Both the position numbers and the translations under genes were made by a program. Positions 1-7,485 of a stretch of DNA of 57,315 nucleotides are shown here, piece by piece; position 1 is the stretch's first letter; each line of letters begins with the position of its first letter. The notes below the pieces were generated by a model. That model ran no database searches, was not told where the DNA came from, and saw only the letters and a program-made list of their open reading frames with translations. This DNA is from an uncultured Prevotellaceae bacterium (GTDB lineage: Bacteria > Bacteroidota > Bacteroidia > Bacteroidales > Bacteroidaceae), in assembly GCA_900315745.1 (NCBI GenBank), contig ONAG01000031.1, forward strand, positions 1-57,315. The letters are read 5' to 3'.

Positions 1-1
1 A

Positions 2-88
2 TTGGAGAGTGTCAGTAAGTCAAAGAACGCCACCGGCGCTTCTTTGCGGTCACGCCTGCATCCAAGAATCTCGCTCCTTCAGGGGTGA
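2..88 (+). pseudogene. C-terminal tail of a TnpB-like protein, cut by the window edge
   Basis: An open frame enters from the left edge and stops at 86-88. It contains KNATGASLRS and then reads straight into the hairpin of the neighbouring element end (PRISLLQG, stop). TnpB proteins of the IS200/IS605 family often end in a weakly conserved tail of this kind that runs into the right-end hairpin. Only 28 codons are visible, so the assignment depends mainly on the adjacent right-end signature. The body of the gene, if it exists, lies outside the window. Confidence 0.4.
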
Positions 89-104
89 GAGTATGTCAAT
101 CAAC
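61..104 (+). mobile_element. IS200/IS605-type right-end hairpin
   Basis: The stretch reads CCAAGAATC, then a hairpin with 8-nt arms at 70-77 and 82-89 around a TTCA loop (Watson-Crick plus G-U pairs), then GAGTATGTCAA. The order 'CCAAGAATC, GC-rich hairpin, GAGTATGTCAA' is the usual subterminal right end of TnpB-encoding IS200/IS605 elements, where it also forms the 3' part of the omega RNA. The orientation places the element to the left, outside the window. A second, weaker copy is at 1889-1931. Confidence 0.6.
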
Positions 105-209
105 GTCGCCTTATTCTCTATCTTTGTTCGTGGTTGTTGAGCCTTCTATTATATAACGGAATAATTTCGAAAAAAACAACCAAGAAGAACAAATTTTTTG
201 CTGAATTGT

Positions 210-261
210 GGGCGGCTTGCCGCCCGAAATGACAAACCCTCCGTGTCTCGCGACAGGGAGG
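210..261. terminator. Two tandem hairpins downstream of the first minus-strand operon
   Basis: Hairpin one (210-225) has 7-nt arms GGGCGGC and GCCGCCC. Hairpin two (237-261) pairs CCCTCC and TGTC with GACA and GGGAGG around a TCGC loop. On the plus strand the second hairpin is followed closely by a T-run (GATTTTTG). On the minus strand the first is followed by a loose AT-rich stretch. They could end transcription in either direction, most likely that of the minus-strand operon ending at 349. The rest of 105-348 holds no gene I can support. Confidence 0.5.
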
Positions 262-348
262 GCGATTTTTGTCAACAATTTGAAGTGTGACAGCCGCTGC
301 AGTCTGAAATAGTCAAGATACACAAAATTGTTTATTCGGGCCAACAGC

Positions 349-684
349 CTATTTCTTCTTGACCGTTGGAAGTCTCTCATCGGAGCAGGCGGTTTCTCCG
401 GATTCGAGTTCGCTCCAGATTTTGAAGTAGCGCTCATGTTCCGAGCCCTCCGAGTTCATCATCGCGTCACGGAAGAACTTGATGGCCTCTTGGCGGTCAT
501 TCCATTCCTCGCGTTGGTTGTAGCAGATGGTGACCACTTTTTCCGAGGGTTTCACCAGGTTTGGTGCTGCCTGGTTTTGGCTGATGAGCTTGTCCATGTT
601 CTCATTGAGTTTGGCCAGCTGTTTGGCGATTTCCTTCAGCTGTGAAGGCACCAATTCCAAGAATTTGATCTCTGCGTTTGTCAT
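349..684 (-). CDS. Small hypothetical protein of a mobile-element-type operon
   Basis: 111 aa, last gene of the minus-strand operon that starts at 1580. The N-terminal half is a likely amphipathic helix (about residues 5-40). The C-terminal half has a well-formed acidic segment with EEWNDRQEAIKFF and SEGSEHERY. That pattern recalls short conserved proteins of integrative elements and phages in gut bacteria, where a residue block of the type 'eEAkxFFxxAMxxSEGSExERY' is common. No catalytic motif is visible. Function unknown. Confidence 0.7.
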   Translation of the reverse strand: MTNAEIKFLELVPSQLKEIAKQLAKLNENMDKLISQNQAAPNLVKPSEKVVTICYNQREEWNDRQEAIKFFRDAMMNSEGSEHERYFKIWSELESGETACSDERLPTVKKK

Positions 685-699
685 TGTCGTTGCTTTTAG

Positions 700-1032
700 T
701 TATGGTTTGTCGAGGTGAAGTCTCTTTCGCACATTCGTTTCGAACTTTTCCAGTTCCTCGAGATAGTCGAGGTTGTCGCCATTGGCAATCCAGTTGATTT
801 TCCTCTCGAATTTCTCAGCGAGTTCGATGATGGTCTCGCATGCGTCGGTGAACCCGTCGCAGCCATCGGTGTCGTAGATGTCTTGGTAGAGGTCAGCAGC
901 GAGCATGACTATCGACTCTTTAAGGAGGTAGTCGCGTCGTTCGGCGAGTTCTCTTTCGCGGATGCGTCCGGCCGTGGACTTTTTGCTTTTTGCCGGACGC
1001 TTTCGGTCGGGTGAAGTCTTTTTTGTTGTCAT
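700..1032 (-). CDS. Small hypothetical protein, basic N-terminus
   Basis: 110 aa. Residues 1-30 are rich in Lys, Arg, Ser and Thr, and the remainder is acidic and predicted helical. There is no signal peptide or membrane segment. It lies 15 nt upstream of the 349-684 gene and 11 nt downstream of the phosphoribosyltransferase-like gene, so it is probably cotranscribed with both. The basic tail could bind nucleic acid, but no named domain is recognisable. Confidence 0.65.
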   Translation of the reverse strand: MTTKKTSPDRKRPAKSKKSTAGRIRERELAERRDYLLKESIVMLAADLYQDIYDTDGCDGFTDACETIIELAEKFERKINWIANGDNLDYLEELEKFETNVRKRLHLDKP

Positions 1033-1043
1033 TTTAATGAGTT

Positions 1044-1580
1044 TTAGTTATACCTTGTTTTGTATGTTCTCGTCCTTGCGAGGAAGATGGCCAACCTGAC
1101 GTGTGCTCCGGCTTGTTGGATGCGCTTGATGAAGGCGTCTGCCGTCTTGCATGAGGTTGTGATGTCATCGAAGAGCACCACATTTCTTCCGGCAAGTTTC
1201 TCATCGTCTATTTGGACGTATTGGTCGGTGTTCTCTGCGAGTTCATGGGTCTTGCTGATATGCGCCTTTGGCCGTTTGCCAATCACGTGGATATAGTCAT
1301 ATCCGTTCACTGCGTGTAATTTTTGGCACACCATCGCGGAGAATTTCTTGAAACGTCTTGCGTGCGTGTGTTGGCAGCTTGCCGGTATGCAGAGGAAGAT
1401 GGTGTCGGTCATGTCGATGAGGGAGAGCGTGTCGCACACCACGTTGGCAGCCCAACGTTTGGCAAAATTTCGGCCATCCTTGAAGGAATGGAGCTTGTAT
1501 GCAAGGTCGATTTCCTCGAACGATGCACGTTTATGGTATCGTTGCGGAAGATAACTGAAGCAGGCGTGTTTGATAAGCAT
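1044..1580 (-). CDS. Phosphoribosyltransferase-like protein
   Basis: 178 aa. Residues near 130-155 read NVVLFDDITTSCKTADAF, which matches the PRPP-binding loop of type I phosphoribosyltransferases (hydrophobic strand, D-D, then T-T/S and a small residue) and is followed by a helix ending in GAHVRLAIFLART. The N-terminal part is unusual for the family, as in ComF-like and phage-borne versions. The base substrate cannot be told from the sequence. It is the first gene of the operon and its start codon sits at the inner end of repeat copy E1. A purine-rich stretch (GGGAGAAAAAAGAAAGGAAAG) just before the ATG may aid initiation. Confidence 0.7.
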   Translation of the reverse strand: MLIKHACFSYLPQRYHKRASFEEIDLAYKLHSFKDGRNFAKRWAANVVCDTLSLIDMTDTIFLCIPASCQHTHARRFKKFSAMVCQKLHAVNGYDYIHVIGKRPKAHISKTHELAENTDQYVQIDDEKLAGRNVVLFDDITTSCKTADAFIKRIQQAGAHVRLAIFLARTRTYKTRYN

Positions 1581-1830
1581 TCTCTTTCCTTTCTTTTTTC
1601 TCCCTTACGTCTTGGCTGCTGGCAGCCTTCTGCGTCCGGGACGTTTGTTATTACGCCGCCCCGAAAAGATGACAGCGAGTGAAAGACAATCGGAAGGTTT
1701 GCGGAAAGTTTTGTCTGCCTTTGGTAGCCATTAGGGAAAGAAAAGTTGCCGTGAAAACCGAGGTCGGCAGCGAGATGCCGTTTATCTTCGCGAAGTAATG
1801 ACATTCGACAAGGACGCTGTAGGTTGAATG
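1581..1830 (-). repeat. Dispersed leader repeat, copy E1
   Basis: One of three copies (others 26301-26541 and 34477-34709). Shared landmarks in plus-strand order are: a GC-rich inverted block, TATTACGCCGC, CGGAAGGTTTGCGG, TTTTGTCTGCC, TAGGGAAAGAAAA, CCGTGAAAACCGA, CTTCGCGAAGTAAT, and a terminal hairpin. In E1 the terminal hairpin pairs CATTC (1802-1806) with GAATG (1826-1830), with an inner stem ACA/TGT around AGGACGC. The element ends at the ATG of the gene at 1580, so on the minus strand it is a ~250 nt leader. No TAnnTTTG promoter was found inside it. A translated frame is open through most of it but is not kept across copies, so I favour an RNA or DNA role over coding. Confidence 0.75.
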
Positions 1831-1888
1831 GTTCCACCAAGATCAAGGTTGAGATTTTTGTGTATAAGGATGTGCAGTTTTGTCTGTA

Positions 1889-1931
1889 CCCAAGAATCTC
1901 GTTTTTTAGGTTTGAAGGTATGTCAATCAAC
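1889..1931 (+). mobile_element. Degenerate IS200/IS605-type right end
   Basis: The flanks CCAAGAATCTCG and GGTATGTCAATCAAC match the right-end signature at 61-104, including the six bases after GTATGTCA. The intervening hairpin has decayed to an AT-rich stretch with little pairing. It lies between repeat E1 and the AbiE-like pair, which suggests that an element once ended here. No transposase sequence is present between the two ends. Confidence 0.45.
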
Positions 1932-1993
1932 TATATGGGAAGTCTATCGAAAAGGGGATTAAAGTTGAATTCCAACCTTTTTTGGGAAAAAGA

Positions 1994-2025
1994 TTTGGAG
2001 AATAGATTTATTATATTTATTTTTG
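1994..2025 (+). promoter_or_regulatory. Bacteroidetes promoter for the AbiE-like pair
   Basis: TTTG (1994-1997), 20 nt, then TATTTTTG (2018-2025) fits the Bacteroidetes sigma-70 consensus TTTG-N19/20-TAnnTTTG. Transcription would start near 2032, about 26 nt before the ATG at 2058. This decides the start of the downstream gene against the longer in-frame alternatives that begin at 1824 or 1920. Confidence 0.65.
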
Positions 2026-2057
2026 CACAAAATATTCCACGTAATATAATTTGCAAA

Positions 2058-3020
2058 ATGAAATATAATATTAATCCGATAACAGATTATTTGGAAGAAC
2101 TGACAGGCTGCAAAACAAGGACACTTGTTCACACGGAAAGAGACGATGAAATGCTTCCACTAGCTATCTCATGTTGCTATAGTTTTTGCGATGTTGAGTT
2201 CATGGAAACGATAATTACCATTGCCATACCTACAGAACAAGAGAACATTTCTCCAATGCAGCTGGCCAAGCATCAGGCAAAGATGATGAATGTATTCCAT
2301 CGTCCAGTTGTATTTGCGTTGGAGTTTGTGGCATCATACAATATTTCGCGACTTACTCAAGCAAAAGTTAATTTTATCGTACCTGGAAAGCTTATTTTCA
2401 TTCCCAGCATGCTGATTGTATTACGCGAACTGAAGAACAGAGCAAAAGTGATGCCAGAGAGGATGCCGCCAGTTGCCCAAATGTTAGTGCTCTATCATCT
2501 TGAAAAGGGAACAATTGATGGATTTAGCACATCGGAGTTAGCTGAACTTACAGGTCTGGCATATCCGACCGTCAATGTTGCACTTCGATGGCTTGCATCC
2601 AATAGCATTATCTCTCTAGTAGGCGGCAAGCAGAAACATGTTCAAATAGCATTGGGCAAGGTTGATTTTTGGAACAAATCCCTTCCTTTAATGTCGTCTC
2701 CCATAGAACGAATTCTCTTCACCGACACAAAACCGGCAGGTTGTTTGATTGCTGGAGAGACCGCAATGGGATATTATACCATGCTCGCAGAACCTACAAC
2801 ACCAATCATAGCTATCGACAAAGCCACGGCCAAGGAGAATGCAGCCTTTATGAACAAACAATACGGGGAAATAAAGGTGGAGGTTTGGAAATATTCTCCG
2901 GCATTGCTTTCTGAAAATGGTTACGCAGACAGGCTTTCGCTCTATCTGTGTATGAAGGATAACGAAGACGAAAGAATACAACTAGAATGTGACACCTTAA
3001 TAGAAGAAATGAAATGGTGA
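2058..3020 (+). CDS. Winged-helix antitoxin of an AbiE-like type IV toxin-antitoxin pair
   Basis: 320 aa. Residues about 140-190 hold a winged-helix segment (TSELAELTGLAYPTVNVALR, then WLASNSIISLVGGKQKHV). The C-terminal half carries the LFTDTKPAGCLIAGETAM block typical of AbiEi-like antitoxins that are paired with nucleotidyltransferases. In this family the antitoxin represses its own promoter and blocks the toxin, probably through a covalent modification of it. The stop codon overlaps the toxin start by 7 nt, so the two are translationally coupled. The start was chosen by the promoter at 1994-2025. Assignment to AbiE-like is by architecture and neighbour; the N-terminal ~130 residues are not recognised. 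Confidence 0.75.
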   Translation: MKYNINPITDYLEELTGCKTRTLVHTERDDEMLPLAISCCYSFCDVEFMETIITIAIPTEQENISPMQLAKHQAKMMNVFHRPVVFALEFVASYNISRLTQAKVNFIVPGKLIFIPSMLIVLRELKNRAKVMPERMPPVAQMLVLYHLEKGTIDGFSTSELAELTGLAYPTVNVALRWLASNSIISLVGGKQKHVQIALGKVDFWNKSLPLMSSPIERILFTDTKPAGCLIAGETAMGYYTMLAEPTTPIIAIDKATAKENAAFMNKQYGEIKVEVWKYSPALLSENGYADRLSLYLCMKDNEDERIQLECDTLIEEMKW

Positions 3021-3781
3021 CAGGAATTGAACGCTGGAAGGAATATTTCAGTGAATATAAAGACAAGTATGTGCTCATAGGCGGTGCTGCGTGCAATCTA
3101 CTTGAAGAAGAACTTGACATGAACCCTCGTGCCACGAAGGATCTTGACCTTATACTTGTGGTTGAAGCCTTAACCCCTGATTTCGGATTACGCTTGTGGG
3201 ATTTCATCAAGTCAGCCAATTATGCTGACCGATACAAAGGCGAAAACAAATTCAAGCATGAATATTATCGATTCAAAAACCCCGAGGACAAGACATATCC
3301 GAAGCAGATAGAGTTTTTCGCTCGGAATACCGGAATGTTAAGCCTACCATCCGATGCTCATATCGAGCCAATAAGTGTTGGAGAAGACCTCTCCAGTTTG
3401 TCTGCCATCCTGATGGATGATGACTACTATGCATTCACAATAGAGCATAGTAGAATCATCGAAGACATCCATATTGCAAACCCCGAAGCTCTTATTTGCC
3501 TGAAAGCGAAGGCGTACACAGAGATGCTGGATAGGAAAGCGGAAGGAGAGCAAGTCGACAGCCGCGATATAGAAAAGCATAAGAAAGATGTCTTCAGGCT
3601 GATAGCCATGCTGCCCCGAGACTCACGCTTTACACTCTCCATGAAATTGAAAAAAGACATGAGTGACTTTTATCAAAGGATAGGAGAACTGCCCAATCCT
3701 GATTTCTTTAAAAATGCAGGATTGAAAGGTTTGGATGCACAACTCCTTTTGGCCCTCTTCAAAAAGGCTTTTATGAAATGA
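3014..3781 (+). CDS. AbiEii/MenT-like nucleotidyltransferase toxin
   Basis: 255 aa. The nucleotidyltransferase core is visible as VLIGGAACN (residues ~20-28) followed by ATKDLDLIL (~39-47). These give the GG/S motif and the D-x-D metal-binding pair of the DNA polymerase beta superfamily. Lys residues in EALICLKAKAY (about 158-168) match the conserved region of AbiEii/MenT-type toxins, which transfer nucleotides to tRNA or other targets. It is the second gene of the pair and overlaps the antitoxin by 7 nt. It may act in abortive phage infection or element maintenance. All core residues appear intact. Confidence 0.8.
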   Translation: MVTGIERWKEYFSEYKDKYVLIGGAACNLLEEELDMNPRATKDLDLILVVEALTPDFGLRLWDFIKSANYADRYKGENKFKHEYYRFKNPEDKTYPKQIEFFARNTGMLSLPSDAHIEPISVGEDLSSLSAILMDDDYYAFTIEHSRIIEDIHIANPEALICLKAKAYTEMLDRKAEGEQVDSRDIEKHKKDVFRLIAMLPRDSRFTLSMKLKKDMSDFYQRIGELPNPDFFKNAGLKGLDAQLLLALFKKAFMK

Positions 3782-3869
3782 GATTTGACGCATATCGCAA
3801 TGTATATGCTTTTCCTGCACGTTGCATCCCGTTTATGATTTTGGGACGATTCCGTGGAGTATAATAAAA

Positions 3870-3893
3870 GAGGGTGGCAGTGTGCGCACCCTC
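3870..3893. terminator. Bidirectional terminator hairpin
   Basis: Arms GAGGGTG (3870-3876) and CACCCTC (3887-3893) pair perfectly. On the plus strand ATTGTTTT follows and on the minus strand TTTTATTATA follows. It lies between the convergent toxin gene (ending 3781) and nuclease gene (ending 3929), so it can serve both. Confidence 0.75.
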
Positions 3894-3928
3894 ATTGTTT
3901 TGGCTTGGTAAAGCCGGCATTGTCCGTC

Positions 3929-5374
3929 TTATCCTATTTGATTTGTCATCCGTTCGATCAGGTTTTTCAGGTTGTCGTATGCGTCCTCCAAGGACGTTGA
4001 CTTGTAGAAGAGCCAGTCGACGCCTTTGGTGAATTCCTTGCTCTTGTAGAAGGGCCGGATGCCGTCAGACTCCTGCATCTCCACCCGGATCTTCTTGGTG
4101 TCATCGGTGTAGAGGGCGCCATATATCAGGTCCTGTCCGATGAATTCAAGCAGGACGATGATGCCTTTCTTGTATTCCTTGTAGGGCAGGATGACCCCTG
4201 CCATGATGTACTTGCTCAGGCGGATGTCGCTGTGTTTCTCCAGGTCGGGGAAATCCCGCTCAAGGTTCGCCATCCACTCGTTGGCGGCGTCGCAGCACAG
4301 CATTCTGCGGTTCCGCTCCAGTTCCTTGACACATCCGTTAATTCTTTTGATGGTCTCGTTCAGCGTTTCCATGTCATGGTATCTGTCGCCGTTCAGGTCA
4401 AGGCGCGAATTGATGTGCTTGTCTATTTCTCTTTGTTCCATATTGTCGGTAGGCGTTAAGTTGAAGACTCTCTTCAGGTAGTCGGAGAAGAGGAAGCGGG
4501 ACTGGCAGAAGTTGGGGTCGCCGATGGATTTCATCTCCTCCGAGTCCAGCCAGCTGATGATGCCCTCCTTGAAGCTGACTTTGCGGTACCTGTTCTTGAA
4601 TAGTTTTTGGATGTTCTTGTCCCATGACCGGTCGGTGGGGCCGTGCCCCTCATCGCTGGGCAGGTAGATGATGTAGACCTGGTCATCCGTCAGTCCGTAT
4701 TTCTGGTCCTTGAGACCTCTGATGTAATTGGACAGCTGGTTTTCCTGCTCCGTGGCATCCCATATCTTGTTCTCGAAGACGATGGCATATTTCCCTTTCT
4801 CATACACGAGGATGTCGATGCGTTTCTGGTCGGTCACGTATTCCTCCTCCTGAAGCACTGGCTTTCTGATCTTCGAAGCCAGTTCCTCGCTGAGAAATTT
4901 CCTCACGAAACTTCTTAGGGCGACATATTCGCCGTCCTGCCTGTAGCTGAAAAAGCCCTTGAGTATCCGGCTCACCCCCTCCTCATTGGGCTGTGCCTCC
5001 AGCAGGACATTGAGCAGGAACGGTTGGTTTTCCCTGACATCCTCACGTATCCTCTTGAGTTCGCCGCAGAAGCTCAGCGTGTCGCCGAGGACGTCTGTCT
5101 TGGCGCGGTTGATGATTGTTGTCTTGTCATACGATGCTCCCATGGTCCAGTATTTGTAGTCGTCAATGTACAGGTAGGGAAGGCTGTAGCTGCCCCATCG
5201 CTCCTGGACGCCGAACCGTCGCTGCATGTCGATGAAGTAAAGGAACTCCTCTTCCGTGAGCGGGCATTCGCCCCTGACGATATACTCATGCGGCGCCCAC
5301 GGCATCGTCTTGGCGTATGTCCACCGACAGCGTGCAATCATCTCCCTGATTTTATCGTAGTTGACTTGTTCCAT
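3929..5374 (-). CDS. PD-(D/E)XK nuclease family protein with DYKYW domain
   Basis: 481 aa. The nuclease core is seen as KRIDILV (D187) followed by IVFENKI (E201, K203) and a helix ENQLSNYI with Q213, the pattern of the PD-(D/E)XK superfamily group often called PDDEXK_4. Members occur in defence islands and are presumed DNA endonucleases. Residues 36-93 form a separate N-terminal module (ECPLTEEEFLYF ... YLYIDDYKYWTMG ... IINRAK) that recurs at the C-terminus of the protein at 22629-23171. The ~250 C-terminal residues are helical and unassigned. It is a single gene that converges on the AbiE-like pair. No methyltransferase lies next to it, so it is not an ordinary restriction system. Confidence 0.75.
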   Translation of the reverse strand: MEQVNYDKIREMIARCRWTYAKTMPWAPHEYIVRGECPLTEEEFLYFIDMQRRFGVQERWGSYSLPYLYIDDYKYWTMGASYDKTTIINRAKTDVLGDTLSFCGELKRIREDVRENQPFLLNVLLEAQPNEEGVSRILKGFFSYRQDGEYVALRSFVRKFLSEELASKIRKPVLQEEEYVTDQKRIDILVYEKGKYAIVFENKIWDATEQENQLSNYIRGLKDQKYGLTDDQVYIIYLPSDEGHGPTDRSWDKNIQKLFKNRYRKVSFKEGIISWLDSEEMKSIGDPNFCQSRFLFSDYLKRVFNLTPTDNMEQREIDKHINSRLDLNGDRYHDMETLNETIKRINGCVKELERNRRMLCCDAANEWMANLERDFPDLEKHSDIRLSKYIMAGVILPYKEYKKGIIVLLEFIGQDLIYGALYTDDTKKIRVEMQESDGIRPFYKSKEFTKGVDWLFYKSTSLEDAYDNLKNLIERMTNQIG

Positions 5375-5462
5375 AGTTTTCGATTTCCTTCTTATTATAA
5401 AACTATTGTTTGGTGTTTTTATTGTCTCTTTGAGAGATACTGATTTTTGGGACAGGACATTC

Positions 5463-6200
5463 CTATTTGGATGGCGGCCTTTTTCTCGAAATGTTGTCTT
5501 TCCTCTGACCCAGGTTTGGGTGAGGGATAGTCTTTAGGGGATGACTTTTTGGAGATTTCCGCGATGTTTTTTTCAATCCTTCTGTTATCGAAGGATTCTG
5601 TTCGTTCAACTCGAAATAAAACCGACAGTAATAGGTATAAATGTAGTAGTTGGGGTTCAACATTTTTTCCGGCAGGTAATATTTGGCAAGTTTGTTGACA
5701 CGGCTGATATTGAACGGCTCTATAATGCGGTACAGCAACACCATAGATGACATGATAAATCTGGACATACGGGGATAGTCGTCATAATCGTTTCCAATAG
5801 TGTCAAGAATCCAGTAAAATGGTTTGTAAAATCTTTTATCCGGAGAGGCTATGGTCAGTTCCCTTACTCTTGATCCAGATTTCATGGTAATGAAGAAGAA
5901 GGTCACATCATTATAGCACCAGTTGATATTTGGATTGCATCGGAACATTTTGTCAGGGTTGATGAAGCAGCGGAATAAGGGCAGCCTGACCTTTCTTCCG
6001 TCTTCGGCATCACGGCAAACTGCACTATGCCATTTGCTGTCATAAAGGAAATGGTATTTTCTGCTTTCCTTGAATCCCCATGCATATAGGACGGATACGT
6101 GCACATAGAGGTAGCGCGGGTCATCGGCCATCTCCTTGAAGGGGCAATGGTATTCATCCTCCTCTATGTAGTCATTGTCTATGTTTTTCTGTTCTGTCAT
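5463..6200 (-). CDS. Hypothetical protein, aromatic-rich
   Basis: 245 aa from the chosen start. AAAGGA lies 9 nt before this ATG, whereas the longer frame up to 6353 runs through the promoter at 6226-6233. The protein is rich in Tyr, Phe and Trp (for example YYIYTYYCRFYFELNEQ), has no signal peptide, and ends in a basic tail. I recognise no family. Its promoter carries the palindromic operator shared with the gene at 49166-50278, which suggests common control. Confidence 0.6.
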   Translation of the reverse strand: MTEQKNIDNDYIEEDEYHCPFKEMADDPRYLYVHVSVLYAWGFKESRKYHFLYDSKWHSAVCRDAEDGRKVRLPLFRCFINPDKMFRCNPNINWCYNDVTFFFITMKSGSRVRELTIASPDKRFYKPFYWILDTIGNDYDDYPRMSRFIMSSMVLLYRIIEPFNISRVNKLAKYYLPEKMLNPNYYIYTYYCRFYFELNEQNPSITEGLKKTSRKSPKSHPLKTIPHPNLGQRKDNISRKRPPSK

Positions 6201-6225
6201 TTGCAGCATTCCTTTTTTGACATGG

Positions 6226-6262
6226 CAAAGGTAGGCAAGGGTTGTGCCAAATCGCGGTACAA
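6226..6262 (-). promoter_or_regulatory. Promoter with TTGTnCC palindromic operator, copy 1
   Basis: On the minus strand a TACCTTTG -7 box (6226-6233) is preceded, after 8 nt, by a 21-bp inverted repeat at 6242-6262 with arms TTGTnCC and GGnACAA. The sequence on the far side (GCGAGAGAAAA) is also shared with copy 2 at 50364-50410, at the same spacing. Two copies at identical distance from a promoter box point to a transcription factor site. The regulator is unknown. Confidence 0.6.
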
Positions 6263-6485
6263 GCGAGAGAAAAGATGAAATTTTTTTCAGTCTTTCCCGA
6301 GCACCAGAGCGATTCAACGAAGTTAAAGTGGTACAATCAGAACTTTTTTTCAAAGAATCGGCATATATACGGATTTTTGATTGAAAAGGCGTAATTTTGC
6401 ATGCGGATGTGCTAATCTACTTTTTTCTGTATGGAACGACAGTGAGAGTAAGGTGGAAGCATAACACAGGAAAAAGGGAATGCTT

Positions 6486-7313
6486 ATGAAATGGATTGTT
6501 TTGTCAGACAATCGTGCAAAGGATCCGTCACTACAGACGGAGCACGGGTTGTCCATCCTGTTGGAGACGGGGCATCATCGCATCCTGCTCGACACAGGAG
6601 CCAGTGATGTGTTCATCCGCAATGCGAAGCGGATGGGTATCGATCTCGGGACGGTGGATTATGTCTTCATCTCCCATGGGCACAGCGACCATGCGGGAGG
6701 TCTGTGTCATTTTATGGAAGTCAACAAAAGGGCGAAAGTCATCGTATCTCCAGAGGCCGTCAAAGGAAAGTTCTATTCCATGAGGAATGAACTGCACAGC
6801 ATCACCACGATATGGCCGGAGGAAATGGGGGAGAGGTCCATCATAGTGGATCATACCTATGAGGTCGCCGATGGCATCCGTGTCATGGCTCATATTTCAC
6901 AGACTCATCCCATGCCCAAGGGCAACCGGCATCTATTCGTTAGGGATGATGAGGGGAACTACCTTCCTGATGATTTCCGTCATGAGTTGGCTCTCTATAT
7001 CGACGGATTGCTTTTCACCGGCTGTGCCCATAGCGGTTTGGAGAATATCCTGGCTGCATGCCCTTGGCCTGTCACGACTGTCGTGGGAGGATTCCACCTG
7101 CTGGACCATCATGAGACGAAAAATGAACTGGCCGGACTCGCCCGGAGGCTGACAAACAACTATCCCCAGACTGTGTTCCACACCAGCCATTGCACGGGTG
7201 ACATTGCTTACGCCATTATGAAAAAAGCCATGGGTGACCGGCTGTATGCCTTCTGCTGCGGCACCAGACGTGAGATTGGAGAATCCAGCGGGAGGGATTC
7301 TGAAAAAGAATAA
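6486..7313 (+). CDS. Metallo-beta-lactamase-fold hydrolase
   Basis: 275 aa. Metal ligands are clear: SHGHSDHAGG (H64, H66, D68, H69), then a later FTGCAHSG and GGFHLLD. Overall architecture matches the COG1237-like branch annotated as dihydropterin-ribofuranosylaminobenzene-phosphate synthase relatives, cytoplasmic hydrolases with a two-metal site. The true substrate is uncertain. The ATG at 6486 has AAGGGA 6-7 nt upstream and is preferred to the ATG at 6480. A TAATTTTG box at 6392-6399 is a plausible -7 element without a clear -33 partner. No cotranscribed neighbour. Confidence 0.85.
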   Translation: MKWIVLSDNRAKDPSLQTEHGLSILLETGHHRILLDTGASDVFIRNAKRMGIDLGTVDYVFISHGHSDHAGGLCHFMEVNKRAKVIVSPEAVKGKFYSMRNELHSITTIWPEEMGERSIIVDHTYEVADGIRVMAHISQTHPMPKGNRHLFVRDDEGNYLPDDFRHELALYIDGLLFTGCAHSGLENILAACPWPVTTVVGGFHLLDHHETKNELAGLARRLTNNYPQTVFHTSHCTGDIAYAIMKKAMGDRLYAFCCGTRREIGESSGRDSEKE

Positions 7314-7344
7314 GGAAAGGAATACAGCGGCAAAAAGGAAGTGT

Positions 7345-7485
7345 TTATTTCTTCTCAGCGAGGAAATAAACTATTGACCGGTCGAGATGGAACTCTTTGA
7401 GTTCATAGCCACTTTCAAGACGGACACGCAACTTGTCCGGTGTCTCAAAAGGAGGGGTGTCATTATTGCAAAGGCGGTATATCCT
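7345..7485 (-). pseudogene. 3' remnant of a lost gene (possibly a SAM-dependent methyltransferase)
   Basis: A minus-strand frame with strong coding character ends at 7345-7347. It contains RIYRLCNNDTPPFETPDKL, YELKEFHLDRS and VYFLAEKK, with no start codon and a stop just upstream. The string CNNDTPPFETP followed by a GYEL-type strand looks to me like the C-terminus of certain class I methyltransferases of Bacteroidales; this is from memory and weak. The upstream part has been replaced by the lipoprotein gene at 7463-8587, which overlaps its first ~20 nt in another frame. Confidence 0.45.

Noticed and set aside
1409-1930. Open frame of 173 codons across repeat E1, with partial similarity to frames in E2
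   Set aside because: The translated similarity follows from the DNA repeat itself. The frame is broken by indels in E3 and has no promoter or start in common, so it is not taken as a gene.
3929-5374. Restriction enzyme of a restriction-modification system
   Set aside because: The nuclease motif is present but there is no methyltransferase or specificity subunit nearby.
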